Source of the DNA: Microbacterium esteraromaticum
Lineage (GTDB): Bacteria; Actinomycetota; Actinomycetes; Actinomycetales; Microbacteriaceae
Direction of reading: 5' to 3'
Assembly (NCBI RefSeq): GCF_900163815.1
Contig: NZ_FUKO01000034.1
Span: forward strand, 18,670 to 82,669
DNA: 64,000 nt
Below, in pieces: positions 1 to 8,703 of the stretch; the first letter of the stretch is position 1; each line of letters starts with the position of its first letter. The notes under the pieces are model-generated. The model made no database searches and had not been told where the DNA came from. It was given only the letters and a program-made list of their open reading frames with translations. The position numbers and the translations under genes are program-made.

Positions 1-30
1 CGACGATCACCGCGCCGATAGGATCGACAC

Positions 31-657
31 ATGGTTTCTGCGTCTGAAAACGACCGTCTTGTCTGGATCGACTGCGAGATGACAGGGCTCGATCTCGCAG
101 TCGACGAACTCGTCGAGATCGCCGTCGTCATCACGAATTTCGAACTGGAGCCGGTCGACCCGGGTTTTCAGATCGTGATCAAGCCCAGCAATGCGGCGCT
201 CGAGAACATGAACGACTTCGTGACGAAGATGCATGAGGCTTCGGGACTGATCGAAGAGATTCCGCAGGGTGTCTCACTTGCCGAAGCCGAGGAGCAGACG
301 CTGGCGTACATCAAGCGATTCGTGCCGCAGGAGCGCAAGGCGCCGCTGGCTGGCAACACCATCGGCACCGACCGCATGTTCCTCGCCAAGTACATGCAGA
401 ACGTCGACCAGTACCTGCACTATCGCAACGTCGACGTCTCCAGCATCAAAGAACTGTCACGCCGGTGGTACCCGCGAGTGTTCTTCCAGGCACCGGAGAA
501 GAATGGCGGTCACCGGGCTCTCGCGGACATCCTCGAGTCGATTCGTGAGCTGCGCTATTACCGCGAGGCGGTGTTCGTCGGCGCGCCGGGTCCCTCCTCT
601 GACGAAGCACGCGAGATCGCTTCCGCCACGGTGTCCGAGTTCACTCCGAACATGTAA
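31..657 (+). CDS. orn: Oligoribonuclease (DEDDh 3'-5' exonuclease)
   Basis: This 208-residue protein degrades 2-5 nt RNA oligomers and pGpG to mononucleotides in the cytoplasm, the last step of mRNA turnover. The DEDDh residues are visible: D14 and E16 in WIDCEMTG, D114 in NTIGTDRMF, and H161/D166 in the GGHRALAD segment. Length is normal for the family (about 180-210). The ATG at 31 is preceded by a weak AGGA. It is followed directly by tRNA-His and is the only clearly chromosomal gene before the mobile element begins. Confidence 0.97.
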   Translation: MVSASENDRLVWIDCEMTGLDLAVDELVEIAVVITNFELEPVDPGFQIVIKPSNAALENMNDFVTKMHEASGLIEEIPQGVSLAEAEEQTLAYIKRFVPQERKAPLAGNTIGTDRMFLAKYMQNVDQYLHYRNVDVSSIKELSRRWYPRVFFQAPEKNGGHRALADILESIRELRYYREAVFVGAPGPSSDEAREIASATVSEFTPNM

Positions 658-692
658 TAGACTTGAAGAGTTGCCTGCTCCGGTAGGCGCAT

Positions 693-769
693 GGTGGGTA
701 TAGCTCAGCTGGTAGAGCGCCGCCTTGTGGTGGCGGATGTCGCGGGTTCAAGTCCCGTTACTCACCCCA
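693..769 (+). tRNA. tRNA-His (anticodon GTG)
   Basis: A full cloverleaf can be drawn. The acceptor strand 694-700 pairs with 759-765, and G at 693 faces discriminator C 766, the extra G-1:C73 pair that identifies histidine tRNAs. The anticodon stem CCGCC/GGCGG (720-724, 732-736) encloses a loop with GTG at 727-729. The T-arm contains GGGTTCAAGTCCC, and CCA is encoded at 767-769. The stop codon of the neighbouring serine recombinase lies within its 3' end, which suggests that this tRNA is the integration site. Confidence 0.97.
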
Positions 770-2456
770 AATGGGAGAGGTTCAAACCCTCGACGAGAGT
801 CTCCACTCTCGCGAAGGTCTGAACCTCACCACTTTTCTTTTTCCCGGCACCTGCCGCAGCCGCCCAGTTCAGCGCGTTCGCCTGCTCCTCCGCGTTGCAC
901 AGCGACCCGAACGGCCGCTCGTAATCAACCCGGGTCTCACGGGCTTCGTCGATGAAGATCCGCGTGAAGAACGCCTGGTTGCAGAGCCTTCGGTTCGCAT
1001 CATCACAGCGCTGGTAGATGCCCGCGACGTTCGCGAGTAGCCCGAGCGAGTCGTCGACGTTCGCGCGCGCCGACGCATACTCGTCATGGTGCGCGGCGAT
1101 CCGGTTCTCGATGTTCTCCAGACCCGCGCCGATGCGATCTTGCTCGATCTTCAACAGATCGAGCGGCACCGCTCCCGCATAGTGCGCTTGCAACACCTTC
1201 ATACGCTCGTCTTCCAGGCGATCCCTCTCGGTCGCAAGCCGATTGAGTTCCTTCGACTCTGAAGCCATGAGGTGGTCGAACTCGGCGTGCAGCATGCCCG
1301 CGAGGCTCTGCCGCATCTCACCACTCACTTGAATCGTCTCGTAGTAGCGCTCGATGAGGTGCTCGACATCCTCGATGAGCATGGCCTGCCGCGTGCACGC
1401 GTTCTTGCCGGAGTGTCTGCCCGAGCAAACGAAGTACGGATAGACCTTGCCGTGCCGGTTCCGTGCGTTCGTGATGATGAGCCGTTCACCGCACTGTCCG
1501 CAATACACCGTCCCCTTCAAATAGTGGTCGTGCACCTGGGTCGCATCGGCCGCGGACTTGTGCGCATCCAGCACCGTCTGCACCTGATACCAGACCTCTT
1601 TCGCCACGATCGGCGTGTGCGAACCCTTGTATGTGACGCCTCCGTAGCGCACGTCGCCCTTGTAGTACGGGTTCGTCAGAATGCGGTGCATCGTCGACAG
1701 CGCGATCGGTTTCGACGGCCGCTTCGGCGTCGGTGGACTCGTCAAACCCCGCGCGACGAGTTCGCGATGCAACTGCGTCGTCGTCCACCGTCCCGACGCA
1801 TACACCTGGAACGCCCACGTCACGAGCTCGGCCCGTTCCGCATCGACGACAACCGTGCGGATCTCGCGGCCTCGTTCGTCACGGATACCGACATTCGTGT
1901 AGCCAATCGGGGCGCGGTTCGGAGTGCCACCCTGCGCAGCCTTCTGCGAGAGGCCCTTCACCGTTTCGGTGGCGAGGTTGCGGGAGTAGAACTCCGCGAT
2001 CGACGACATGATGCCGTGCAACAGCATCCCTGACGGGGTCTCATCGATGTTCTCACTCGCAGACACCAGCATCACCCCGGCGTCACGGAGCGCGAGATGG
2101 ATCGTGACGTCGTCAGCTCGGTTGCGTGCGAGGCGGTCGACCTTGTGCACGATGCAGTAGTTCACCTGGTGCTCGGCGACGTACTTGATCATCCGCATCA
2201 GCTCGGGCCGGTCGGCCTTACGGGCCGACTCTCCAGCGTCGACGAACTCTTCGATCACGGTTGCGCCGAGTTGCTCCGCCTTGCGGCGATTGGCTTGCCG
2301 CTGGGCCGGAATCGAGTACCCCTCGTCAGTGCCGCCCTTCTCGGCCTGCTCTTTGGTCGAGACGCGCAGGTAGGTGACGGCGACCGCGCCGCCAGAGGGC
2401 ATCGAGGGATGCACGAGATCATCGACCGCTTGCCGGTCGGTTGTTGAGGTCGTCAT
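762..2456 (-). CDS. Large serine recombinase (integrase of the ICE)
   Basis: A 564-residue site-specific recombinase that likely integrates and excises the element. The resolvase domain occupies about residues 25-170 with nucleophile S33 in YLRVSTKEQ. A recombinase (PF07508-like) domain spans about 175-300, followed by a zinc ribbon with Cys at about 319, 322, 344 and 354. A coiled coil at about 375-460 contains LLKIEQDRIGAGLENIENR. The ATG at 2456 has a GGAGAAGAG ribosome-binding site. The stop codon falls inside the 3' end of tRNA-His, so the gene is the outermost one of the element. A diverged fragment of the same coiled coil occurs near 22262-22500. Confidence 0.93.
   Translation of the reverse strand: MTTSTTDRQAVDDLVHPSMPSGGAVAVTYLRVSTKEQAEKGGTDEGYSIPAQRQANRRKAEQLGATVIEEFVDAGESARKADRPELMRMIKYVAEHQVNYCIVHKVDRLARNRADDVTIHLALRDAGVMLVSASENIDETPSGMLLHGIMSSIAEFYSRNLATETVKGLSQKAAQGGTPNRAPIGYTNVGIRDERGREIRTVVVDAERAELVTWAFQVYASGRWTTTQLHRELVARGLTSPPTPKRPSKPIALSTMHRILTNPYYKGDVRYGGVTYKGSHTPIVAKEVWYQVQTVLDAHKSAADATQVHDHYLKGTVYCGQCGERLIITNARNRHGKVYPYFVCSGRHSGKNACTRQAMLIEDVEHLIERYYETIQVSGEMRQSLAGMLHAEFDHLMASESKELNRLATERDRLEDERMKVLQAHYAGAVPLDLLKIEQDRIGAGLENIENRIAAHHDEYASARANVDDSLGLLANVAGIYQRCDDANRRLCNQAFFTRIFIDEARETRVDYERPFGSLCNAEEQANALNWAAAAGAGKKKSGEVQTFARVETLVEGLNLSHLG
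779..825. repeat. Imperfect 22/21-bp dyad beside tRNA-His
   Basis: The left arm 779-800 and right arm 805-825 are inverted copies with two mismatches and one bulge around a 4-nt centre (801-804). The dyad starts 10 nt after the tRNA and lies inside the last codons of the recombinase gene. Its size suits a large-serine-recombinase att site or an RNA hairpin; no T-run follows, so a terminator is less likely. Confidence 0.5.
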
Positions 2457-2637
2457 GGCTCTTCTCCGCGTTGGTGGTCCAGAACGTCCACCGCGGATTT
2501 GTCAACTGCGAATGTTGATCGTGAGAAGAGCCCGAAGGCTGTAGGACTAGGCCAGAACGGCCACGTTATAAGTGCTCCACACCGAGGTGCAAAGGTTTGG
2601 GACCACAACATCCACCTCAACGGCGGACACCCACATT

Positions 2638-2844
2638 CTACGACGAGGTGCTGGCACTCGCCAGGGAAGTTCGTCTACCGCTGCTCGCCGCGCGGGCCTC
2701 CCCCGCGTCTTGAAGGGCGAATCGAATCAGGAGCTGCGTGAGCATCTGCACGTCGGGCTCCGGACGATGCTCACCGCGCACCGACAGACGCCGCTCCTCG
2801 CGGCTGCGACGTTCGGTCTTCTTCTCGTATGGGCGAGACATCAT
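2638..2844 (-). CDS. Small conserved-looking ICE protein
   Basis: A 68-residue basic protein starting MMSRPYEKKTERRSREERR. I cannot assign a family. Its ATG overlaps the stop codon of the upstream gene in an ATGA (2841-2844), the same coupling used throughout this element, which argues that it is translated. The segment EPDVQMLTQLLIRFALQDAG looks like an amphipathic helix. The 180 bases between it and the recombinase hold no gene. Confidence 0.6.
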   Translation of the reverse strand: MMSRPYEKKTERRSREERRLSVRGEHRPEPDVQMLTQLLIRFALQDAGEARAASSGRRTSLASASTSS

Positions 2845-3407
2845 TCGTTCACCTCGCCGGTCTCGGGGTCGATGTTTGCGAAGAACGCGTTTTCAGCGGC
2901 CTGGCGTCCTGCGACCTGGTCGAGCACGAACTGCACGAAGTCGGCGTCGCGGTCGGTGATGACCTGCTCGACGATCTCCTGCTCGCGCTTCTCGCCGGGC
3001 CACGGGACTCGTCGTGTCGGTCGATCCCTATCGCGACGTGTTCCACAGGCTGCCACCCAGTCGCGGAGCCTGCCGCGTGCGTCGGCGAAATCGCGGTGCC
3101 ATCCGAGTGGGGCGGAGCCGTCTTGGTCTGGGTCGTAGGCGCAGAGCCAGTGCAGGTGGAGTGCCGACAGCTCCCAGAGGAGTTCGGGGTGGCGGTGCCA
3201 CAGTGGCGGAACCTCTGAGGCGGGAAGGCCGTACTCCAGGCGCAGCCAGTTCACCCAGCGGTTGAGTTCGAGCAGTTCTTGCTCAAGGTCGTGGGCGGTG
3301 AGCAGGTTCCAGTTCACTGGGTGCGGTGGCACGGCTGCGGGTTCTGGCTCGAAGTTGGTCTCCGGGACGTCGTCGAAGGAGTCGCCCGGTACGTCGCGGT
3401 CATTCAT
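2841..3407 (-). CDS. Hypothetical ICE protein, 188 aa
   Basis: An acidic, tryptophan-rich soluble protein with no signal peptide or membrane segment and no family I recognise. The core contains WVNWLRLEYGLPASEVPPLW followed by HRHPELLWELSALHLHWL. It sits between ssb and the 68-residue gene in one minus-strand operon and is coupled to the latter by an ATGA overlap. Its place next to SSB suggests a role in element maintenance or DNA handling, which is inference only. Confidence 0.75.
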   Translation of the reverse strand: MNDRDVPGDSFDDVPETNFEPEPAAVPPHPVNWNLLTAHDLEQELLELNRWVNWLRLEYGLPASEVPPLWHRHPELLWELSALHLHWLCAYDPDQDGSAPLGWHRDFADARGRLRDWVAACGTRRDRDRPTRRVPWPGEKREQEIVEQVITDRDADFVQFVLDQVAGRQAAENAFFANIDPETGEVNE

Positions 3408-3427
3408 GATCTCGCTCCTGCGGTGTC

Positions 3428-3883
3428 TCAGCGGCCGAGGGTCGGAGCTTCAGTGCTCGGCCGCTGTCGAGGGGCGTCGAACGCTCGGCTCTGCTCCCTG
3501 GACGGCGCTTCGTGTGCCCCGGCGCGGGAACTGCGGTCGACGCTGTACTGCGTGCGCGCGGTGTCGTGGCCGATCTTCTTGGCGACGAAATCTTCGCCTT
3601 CGACCTTCTGGCCGTCTCGCTCGTAGGCGTACTCGTGGGCGTATCCCTCGGCGACGAAGCTGTCGCCCTTCGCGAAGCGCTCGTACGCTCGTTCAGCGGT
3701 GGCGCGATACATGACGAGGTTGTGGAAGCTCGGTTCGAGCTTGGTGAAGGTGCCGTCGTCTTCACGCCGGAAGTTCTCTTGGCCAAAGCGGGCGTAGAAG
3801 CGTGCTTCGCCTCGGTCGGTCTCGGTGAGCTGCGGGTCGCTGGCGATGAAACCAGAGATCGACTGCTGCGTGCGGATAGTCAT
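3428..3883 (-). CDS. ssb: Single-stranded DNA-binding protein, element-encoded
   Basis: A 151-residue protein with an OB-fold at about residues 5-105. Recognisable segments are the opening ISGFIASDPQL and the later FHNLVMYRATAERAYERFAKG. The tail from about 110 is polar and disordered, but it lacks the acidic DDDIPF-type tip of housekeeping SSBs. Conjugative elements often carry such an SSB to protect the transferred strand. It lies upstream of the coupling-protein gene in transcript order after a gap of about 86 bp, and a copy of the repeated GYGCACCTS motif stands 54 bp before its start. Confidence 0.88.
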   Translation of the reverse strand: MTIRTQQSISGFIASDPQLTETDRGEARFYARFGQENFRREDDGTFTKLEPSFHNLVMYRATAERAYERFAKGDSFVAEGYAHEYAYERDGQKVEGEDFVAKKIGHDTARTQYSVDRSSRAGAHEAPSREQSRAFDAPRQRPSTEAPTLGR

Positions 3884-3936
3884 GGGACTGTTCTCCTGTC
3901 TGATGAGGAGCAGCCGACTCAGCTACTCGTACCAAA

Positions 3937-3948
3937 CAGGTGCACTGG
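3937..3948 (-). promoter_or_regulatory. GYGCACCTS motif upstream of ssb
   Basis: Reads CCAGTGCACCTG on the minus strand, 54 bp before the ssb start. It is one of a family of short similar sites found 5' of several genes of this element. Confidence 0.35.
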
Positions 3949-3969
3949 AGTGCCCGTGCTGACGGCGCT

Positions 3970-5754
3970 CTACTCTGCGGTCGACCGTTGTTGCAGCAGC
4001 GCTTCGATATCGGCGCGATCGCGCAGCAGCCCTGCGGCGTCCGGCCTCTTCGGCCACGGGTGCAGATCGGTGACGATCGGCGGTGCGGAACGCAGCAGCA
4101 CGACGCCGGTACCGAATGGCAGGGTGCGAATGCGGTCGGGCGGCATGATCGGCACGCGCCGCACCGAGCGCTGGTTCGTGCGCGACCCGTAGTCGCCGAG
4201 GGTCACGGAGTCGGTGAACTCGTCTCGCTCGCCGATGAGGGTGGAGAGGTCTTGGAGGTCGCGGGAGTTGGATGCGCCGCCGAGGACGATCTTGGCGATG
4301 CTCGCGTCCCAGATCGCGGCGGCTTGATCCTCGCTCCACTTGTCGCGCGCTTGCGCGAGGGACTGCAACACGGGCATCGTCGTAATCCCAGTACCGCCGC
4401 CTTCGGCCATGAGCGTCGGCAGGGACGGGAGCGGTGCGAGGTTGCCGATCTCATCGAGTGCGAGCAGCAACGGCGGATCAAGCCGTGCGCCTGGTGACCG
4501 TGCCGCCATGCGTCGGGCGGTCTCGACGAGATCCTCCACGAACGCCGCCACCAGGGCGGCGCTGTTGCCTGCCCCGGCGCCCGTGGCGAGCAGGTACAGG
4601 GTGCCCTTGTCGCGGAAGAACGCTTCGGGGTCGAACGGCTCGTCGTCGCCAGGGCTCACGGCGTCGAGCACGCGGGGATCAGCGAGCGCTGCGAGTGCCA
4701 GCGAGACGCCCTGCCAGATGGAGTCGCGGGTGCGCGGGTCGGCGTCGATCATCGCTTCCAGCGACTCCGCCCATCCCGTTGCGGCGTGCTCTGACGCGTT
4801 CAGGATGGCGACGGCATCAGCAGCGGCAGAGGGATCGAGGGTCCACCGGAACAGCTCCGCAGGTGTGCGGCGGTCGAGGGCCGCGGCATGCAGCATTGCC
4901 TGGAGCGCGACCCTGGTCTTGCCCTCCCAGAATCCGTCACCATCGACGCCGCCGTCGGCGAGCCCAGTGGCTGCGGCAAGCCCCGCCGCGCGGATCATGG
5001 CGGTGAGCGGATCCTCGCAACCGCGGATCGGAGACCACCGAAGACCCACAGGCACGCCCTCGGCGAGGCGCTGCGGGTCGAACACCATCACCGGGCCGAC
5101 GCGCATTCGCGCGCGCAGCGTTGCAGTCAGGTTGTCGGGGCGGGTTGAGGTGGTGACGACCCCGCCAGGTGCGTCGAGGATCGCGGGGATCACGACGTGC
5201 AAGCCTTTGCCCGATCGCGGTGGGCCAATGAGCAGGATCGAGTCTTCGACGCTTGCCCACACTTCTTTGCCGCGGGCCTGCCCGACCAGGTAGCCGACGT
5301 CGGCTGGTGTTGGGTGTTCGAGCGACGGGCGGAGCGTGCCAGCCCGGCGGAGCAGCGCCCGAGCCGACGCGGTCGTCTGCACCTCGTGCGAGGTTGCGGT
5401 GCCAGCAAGCTTGCGAGGATCGGTATCGACCTTGCGGGAGTAACGCCTCCACCGCGTCCACGCCCACGCCGTCGCAGCAACGAGTGCACTGAGCATGAAG
5501 CCCGCGACCACCCAGTAAGCGATCGAGTCGAGCCCATTGATGCCGAGCGCCGCACCAGGATTACCAGGATTGAAGAGCACACCGACGCCGCCGGTGATCC
5601 CGACACCCGGTTGATCGAGGCCACAGAACAACGCGGCGACAGACCCCGCAGCGCGGAGCACGAGTGCGACGCCGAAGAGGCCGATGAGCGCGATCATCAT
5701 GATGTTCGTCAGCTCGTCGCCCAACGACCCGGTCTGTCGTCCTTGTGCGTTCAT
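3970..5754 (-). CDS. Type IV coupling ATPase (VirD4/TraG family)
   Basis: A 594-residue inner-membrane ATPase that would bring the relaxosome to the conjugation channel. Two membrane segments lie at about residues 17-45 and 78-100. Walker A is GPPRSGKG at 177-184, and Walker B is LLLALDEIGN with D434/E435. A TraG/TraM-recognition-like region follows, including the GGASNSRDLQDLSTLIGER segment. The start overlaps the stop of the upstream 181-residue gene (ATGA at 5751-5754). The family length is normal. Its substrate relaxase is not present in this window. Confidence 0.92.
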   Translation of the reverse strand: MNAQGRQTGSLGDELTNIMMIALIGLFGVALVLRAAGSVAALFCGLDQPGVGITGGVGVLFNPGNPGAALGINGLDSIAYWVVAGFMLSALVAATAWAWTRWRRYSRKVDTDPRKLAGTATSHEVQTTASARALLRRAGTLRPSLEHPTPADVGYLVGQARGKEVWASVEDSILLIGPPRSGKGLHVVIPAILDAPGGVVTTSTRPDNLTATLRARMRVGPVMVFDPQRLAEGVPVGLRWSPIRGCEDPLTAMIRAAGLAAATGLADGGVDGDGFWEGKTRVALQAMLHAAALDRRTPAELFRWTLDPSAAADAVAILNASEHAATGWAESLEAMIDADPRTRDSIWQGVSLALAALADPRVLDAVSPGDDEPFDPEAFFRDKGTLYLLATGAGAGNSAALVAAFVEDLVETARRMAARSPGARLDPPLLLALDEIGNLAPLPSLPTLMAEGGGTGITTMPVLQSLAQARDKWSEDQAAAIWDASIAKIVLGGASNSRDLQDLSTLIGERDEFTDSVTLGDYGSRTNQRSVRRVPIMPPDRIRTLPFGTGVVLLRSAPPIVTDLHPWPKRPDAAGLLRDRADIEALLQQRSTAE

Positions 5755-6296
5755 GGCAGTCGCTCGGTCACGATTCGGCCCGAGATGTGCCCGATGAGCA
5801 TCACCTCGGTGGCATGATCCAGGAGCCGGCTGAGGTCGACCACGGCGCGTGCGTCCCCGGTCGCGTTCCCTTCGGCTGAAGTCACCGGGATCGCGACCGT
5901 GATGTCTTCGCCAGGAATGAAGCCGCTGCCGCTGATATCCAGCAGCAGCGGTGGCGTACGGCGTCGCTCGCGCCGGGAATGTGGACCTGTTGGCGGCATC
6001 AAGTCGGCTTCTTGATCGCCGTGCTTCAGGCGTTTGGCGTGGATGATGTCGGTGAAGACGGTCCCGTCGCTCTCACGCACTTCGATGCGAACGGTGCGCT
6101 TGCGCCCCAGAGTGAGTGTATCGAGCAGCTCACCGAACTGCGCCCGAGACCAGGTCTCGGCCGGTGCGGGCGGCGCGAACCCGACCCCGTCGAGCGTTGC
6201 GATCACCGCGCCAATCTCACCGACGGTGATGATCGCGAGGGGAATCGAGACGGGAGAAGAGTCGGGCTTGTCGGAGGGATCGTGATGGGTGCTCAT
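5751..6296 (-). CDS. Hypothetical ICE protein, 181 aa
   Basis: A soluble protein without a recognised domain. The N-terminal half contains a short hydrophobic stretch (PLAIITVGEIGAVIATL), and the C-terminal half looks beta-rich (LLLDISGSGFIPGEDITVAIPV). It is coupled to the coupling-protein gene by an ATGA overlap and lies between it and the VirB4-like ATPase, so an accessory role in conjugation is likely. A GYGCACCTS motif ends 6 bp before its ATG. Confidence 0.75.
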   Translation of the reverse strand: MSTHHDPSDKPDSSPVSIPLAIITVGEIGAVIATLDGVGFAPPAPAETWSRAQFGELLDTLTLGRKRTVRIEVRESDGTVFTDIIHAKRLKHGDQEADLMPPTGPHSRRERRRTPPLLLDISGSGFIPGEDITVAIPVTSAEGNATGDARAVVDLSRLLDHATEVMLIGHISGRIVTERLP

Positions 6297-6302
6297 GCCT
6301 GA

Positions 6303-6314
6303 GAGGTGCGCACC
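6303..6314 (-). promoter_or_regulatory. GYGCACCTS motif
   Basis: Reads GGTGCGCACCTC on the minus strand, 6 bp before the 181-residue gene and just after the VirB4-like stop codon. Confidence 0.35.
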
Positions 6315-6330
6315 CGCGCCCGCCCTCGGA

Positions 6331-7815
6331 TCAACTCGTCATGCGACCAGTCGTGTCGAACAGCTCCAGCTCCGCTGGGTGCAGTTGGTGCTGGCAGACG
6401 AATGAGCGGTCCTTGATTCGCCAGAGTCCCTGGCCAACCCCGAGCCCTGGGAGGAGTTTCTGCTCCGTGCCGGTGAGGCCGAGGGCGCGCGCGGTGACGC
6501 CGAGCTGGTCGGATTCTTGCCGGTAGATGATCCTGGTCTCCGCGTTCGCGAGCAGACTGTTCGCGAGGGACCGCATCGCAGATCCTTGATCGCCGACGTT
6601 TTCGAGGTCGGTGAGTTTGTGGAAGATCAGCATGTTCGCGATGCCGTAGTGGCGAGCGAGTCGCCAGTGCGCGTCCATCCGCTTGAGAAGCGCGGGATGC
6701 GACATGAGACGCCACGCTTCGTCGTAGATGCACCAGCGTTGCCCGCCGTTCGGATCGAGCAGTGCTGATTCCATCCACGCCGACGAGCAGGTCATCAACA
6801 CCGAGATCAGCGTCGAGTTCTCTGCGACCCGTGACAGGTCGAGCGAGACCATCGGCAGCGTCGGGTCGAACTCCACTGTTGATGGTCCGTCGAAGAGTCC
6901 GGCGAGGTCTCCCGCGACGAGCCGTCTGAGGGCGTGCCCCACCAGTCGACCATCTTCAGCGAGACGGCCGTCTGCATCGGCTGTGCTGCTCGGGTTCAGG
7001 ATGTGGTCGACAATCATGGGCAGGATCGGCACCGCGTTCGTTCGCACTGTCTCTGTGAGCGCGTTATCTATTGCGGTGTGCTCCAGCGGCGACAGCGACC
7101 TTTCGAGCACTGTCTCGGCAAGAGCACCGATGAGGTCCCGGCGGCGGGATGCAACCGTGATGGCCCACGTCGCGTCGCTCATTCCCGATGGCCGGTAACC
7201 CTCGTCGAGCGGATTCAGGCGGGTCGACAAACCATGACCAAGCACGATCGCCCGGCCCCCGACGGCTTCCGCGACGGCGGTGTGCTCGCCTTTCGGATCA
7301 CCTGGCACGTACACGCGGCGTCCGAACGGGAGCGAGCGTGTGTAGAGGCTCTTCGCGAGTGAGGACTTGCCGGAGCCGACGATGCCCGCGAGCACGAGGT
7401 TGGGTGCGGTGATGAGACCGCGTGAGTAGAGCACCCACGGGTCGTAGACGAAGGATCCGCCGGAGTAGAGGTCTTGACCGACGAAGACACCGTCAGGGCC
7501 AAGACCGCCTTCGGCAAGGAACGGGTAGGCGCCCGCGAGTGTCGCCGAGGTGTCTTGATGTCGCGGCAGCTTGAATCGTCCCGGGGATCGCAGCTGAGCG
7601 GGGCCAGGCTCACCGGCATTCGGTAGGTAGATCGTGGCTCGGCGCTCAGCCTGATCCGCTGCATACTTCTCGTGCGCGGCCAGCCGTTCGGCCCGGTGCT
7701 GTTCGAGTTGAATCTGCTTCGCTGCGAGCTTGCGTTGCTTGCTCAGTCGGCGCTTCTCATGAGCGGGCGTGACCAGCACTGAGGTGTGGAGCCGTTCTGT
7801 GTCATCGCGTTTCAC
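6331..7815 (-). CDS. VirB4-like conjugation ATPase
   Basis: A 494-residue ATPase that would power the type IV secretion channel from the cytoplasmic face. With the GTG start at 7815, Walker A GIVGSGKS lies at about 144-151 and Walker B CIYDEAWRL at about 365-366. The N-terminal 60 residues are a basic coiled coil (LSKQRKLAAKQIQLEQHRAE). I prefer the GTG at 7815 over an upstream in-frame ATG because it overlaps the preceding stop in a GTGA, matching the coupling seen elsewhere. The actinobacterial TraC/VirB4 type is usual for elements with SCO6880 proteins. Confidence 0.88.
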   Translation of the reverse strand: MKRDDTERLHTSVLVTPAHEKRRLSKQRKLAAKQIQLEQHRAERLAAHEKYAADQAERRATIYLPNAGEPGPAQLRSPGRFKLPRHQDTSATLAGAYPFLAEGGLGPDGVFVGQDLYSGGSFVYDPWVLYSRGLITAPNLVLAGIVGSGKSSLAKSLYTRSLPFGRRVYVPGDPKGEHTAVAEAVGGRAIVLGHGLSTRLNPLDEGYRPSGMSDATWAITVASRRRDLIGALAETVLERSLSPLEHTAIDNALTETVRTNAVPILPMIVDHILNPSSTADADGRLAEDGRLVGHALRRLVAGDLAGLFDGPSTVEFDPTLPMVSLDLSRVAENSTLISVLMTCSSAWMESALLDPNGGQRWCIYDEAWRLMSHPALLKRMDAHWRLARHYGIANMLIFHKLTDLENVGDQGSAMRSLANSLLANAETRIIYRQESDQLGVTARALGLTGTEQKLLPGLGVGQGLWRIKDRSFVCQHQLHPAELELFDTTGRMTS

Positions 7816-8585
7816 AGCCCGATTCCTCTCGCTCGCTTCACCGCGGCAACGCCCGGATGCTCGAACCACGATGATGGCGACGCTGGCTGCAGTTTGAGCG
7901 CATGCGCGTTGCCCAGCTCTTCGTCTGCGAGGGCATCGGCAGGGTTGATCTCGTGGAGGCGGTACAGGCCGACGTGACCGAAGGAGTGGCTGTAGGTCAT
8001 GTCGTAGTTGCTGTTTCGAACTTCCTGCTCCAGCGGACCCGTGGGAGGCGCGTCGTAGACGTGCCCGTTCTCCATCGCGGCCTGGGTGGTCTCGTCGCCG
8101 TAATCCCAGTTCTTCAGGTATCCCAACGCAGCATCGACGCCTTCGTCATCAATCATCTTCAGCACTTCGTCGGCATCCTCGCCTTGCAGGAAGCAGACGC
8201 TGACCCAGCGTTGTTCGGCAGCTGGTCGTCGGTCTGGCAGGGATCGCCAGGCGATGCGCCCAGCTGCTGACATCGCAGCATCCATTCGTTCTTCGGCCTG
8301 ATCGATCAGGCTCGCCGCTTGTCGCAGCGCCTCTGCCGTGGCAAGCGCCGCTCTCGATCCGATCGCATGGTCACCGTCATCGTCAAACGCGCGGGGGCGA
8401 TTCACCCTGTGGGAGGTGGCGAGCTGCTCAACGACTTGGTGCAGCGACCGCATCCCGGAGAGAAGGTCTCCGAGTACGCCGTACATGTCCTGCGGATTCT
8501 CGAACCCCCGACTCGCGTGTGCGAGGCCCCGCAGAGCCTCGGACGCTTCACCGGCGTCGGCGCCGGGATCGTAGAACGTTGGCAT
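7812..8585 (-). CDS. Hypothetical ICE protein, 257 aa
   Basis: A soluble, acidic protein of unknown function. The N-terminal half is helical (SGMRSLHQVVEQLA and EALRQAASLIDQAEERMDAA). The C-terminal half carries SVCFLQGEDADEVLKMIDDEG and a tyrosine-rich stretch, MTYSHSFGHVGLYRLHEI. The ATG at 8585 has a GGAGGTG site about 10 nt upstream, so the longer upstream frame is not needed. It precedes the VirB4 gene with a 4-bp overlap and is probably co-translated with it. Confidence 0.75.
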   Translation of the reverse strand: MPTFYDPGADAGEASEALRGLAHASRGFENPQDMYGVLGDLLSGMRSLHQVVEQLATSHRVNRPRAFDDDGDHAIGSRAALATAEALRQAASLIDQAEERMDAAMSAAGRIAWRSLPDRRPAAEQRWVSVCFLQGEDADEVLKMIDDEGVDAALGYLKNWDYGDETTQAAMENGHVYDAPPTGPLEQEVRNSNYDMTYSHSFGHVGLYRLHEINPADALADEELGNAHALKLQPASPSSWFEHPGVAAVKRARGIGL

Positions 8586-8620
8586 CAGTGCACCGCACCT
8601 CCGTGAATATCGACACAGAG

Positions 8621-8632
8621 CAGGTGCGCAAC
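8621..8632 (-). promoter_or_regulatory. GYGCACCTS motif
   Basis: Reads GTTGCGCACCTG on the minus strand, 36 bp before the 257-residue gene, in the short divergent spacer shared with the plus-strand gene at 8704. Confidence 0.35.
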
Positions 8633-8703
8633 CCCATCCAGCGTCGGATGCGCTCACTAGACTTCGGGCATGGACACCCAACAGCCGAGGGGCGGGAGTG
8701 GTG

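Noticed and set aside
869..2447. Long plus-strand open frames opposite the serine recombinase (up to 253 codons)
   Set aside because: They are antisense shadows caused by GC-rich codon bias; they have no family features and no ribosome sites.
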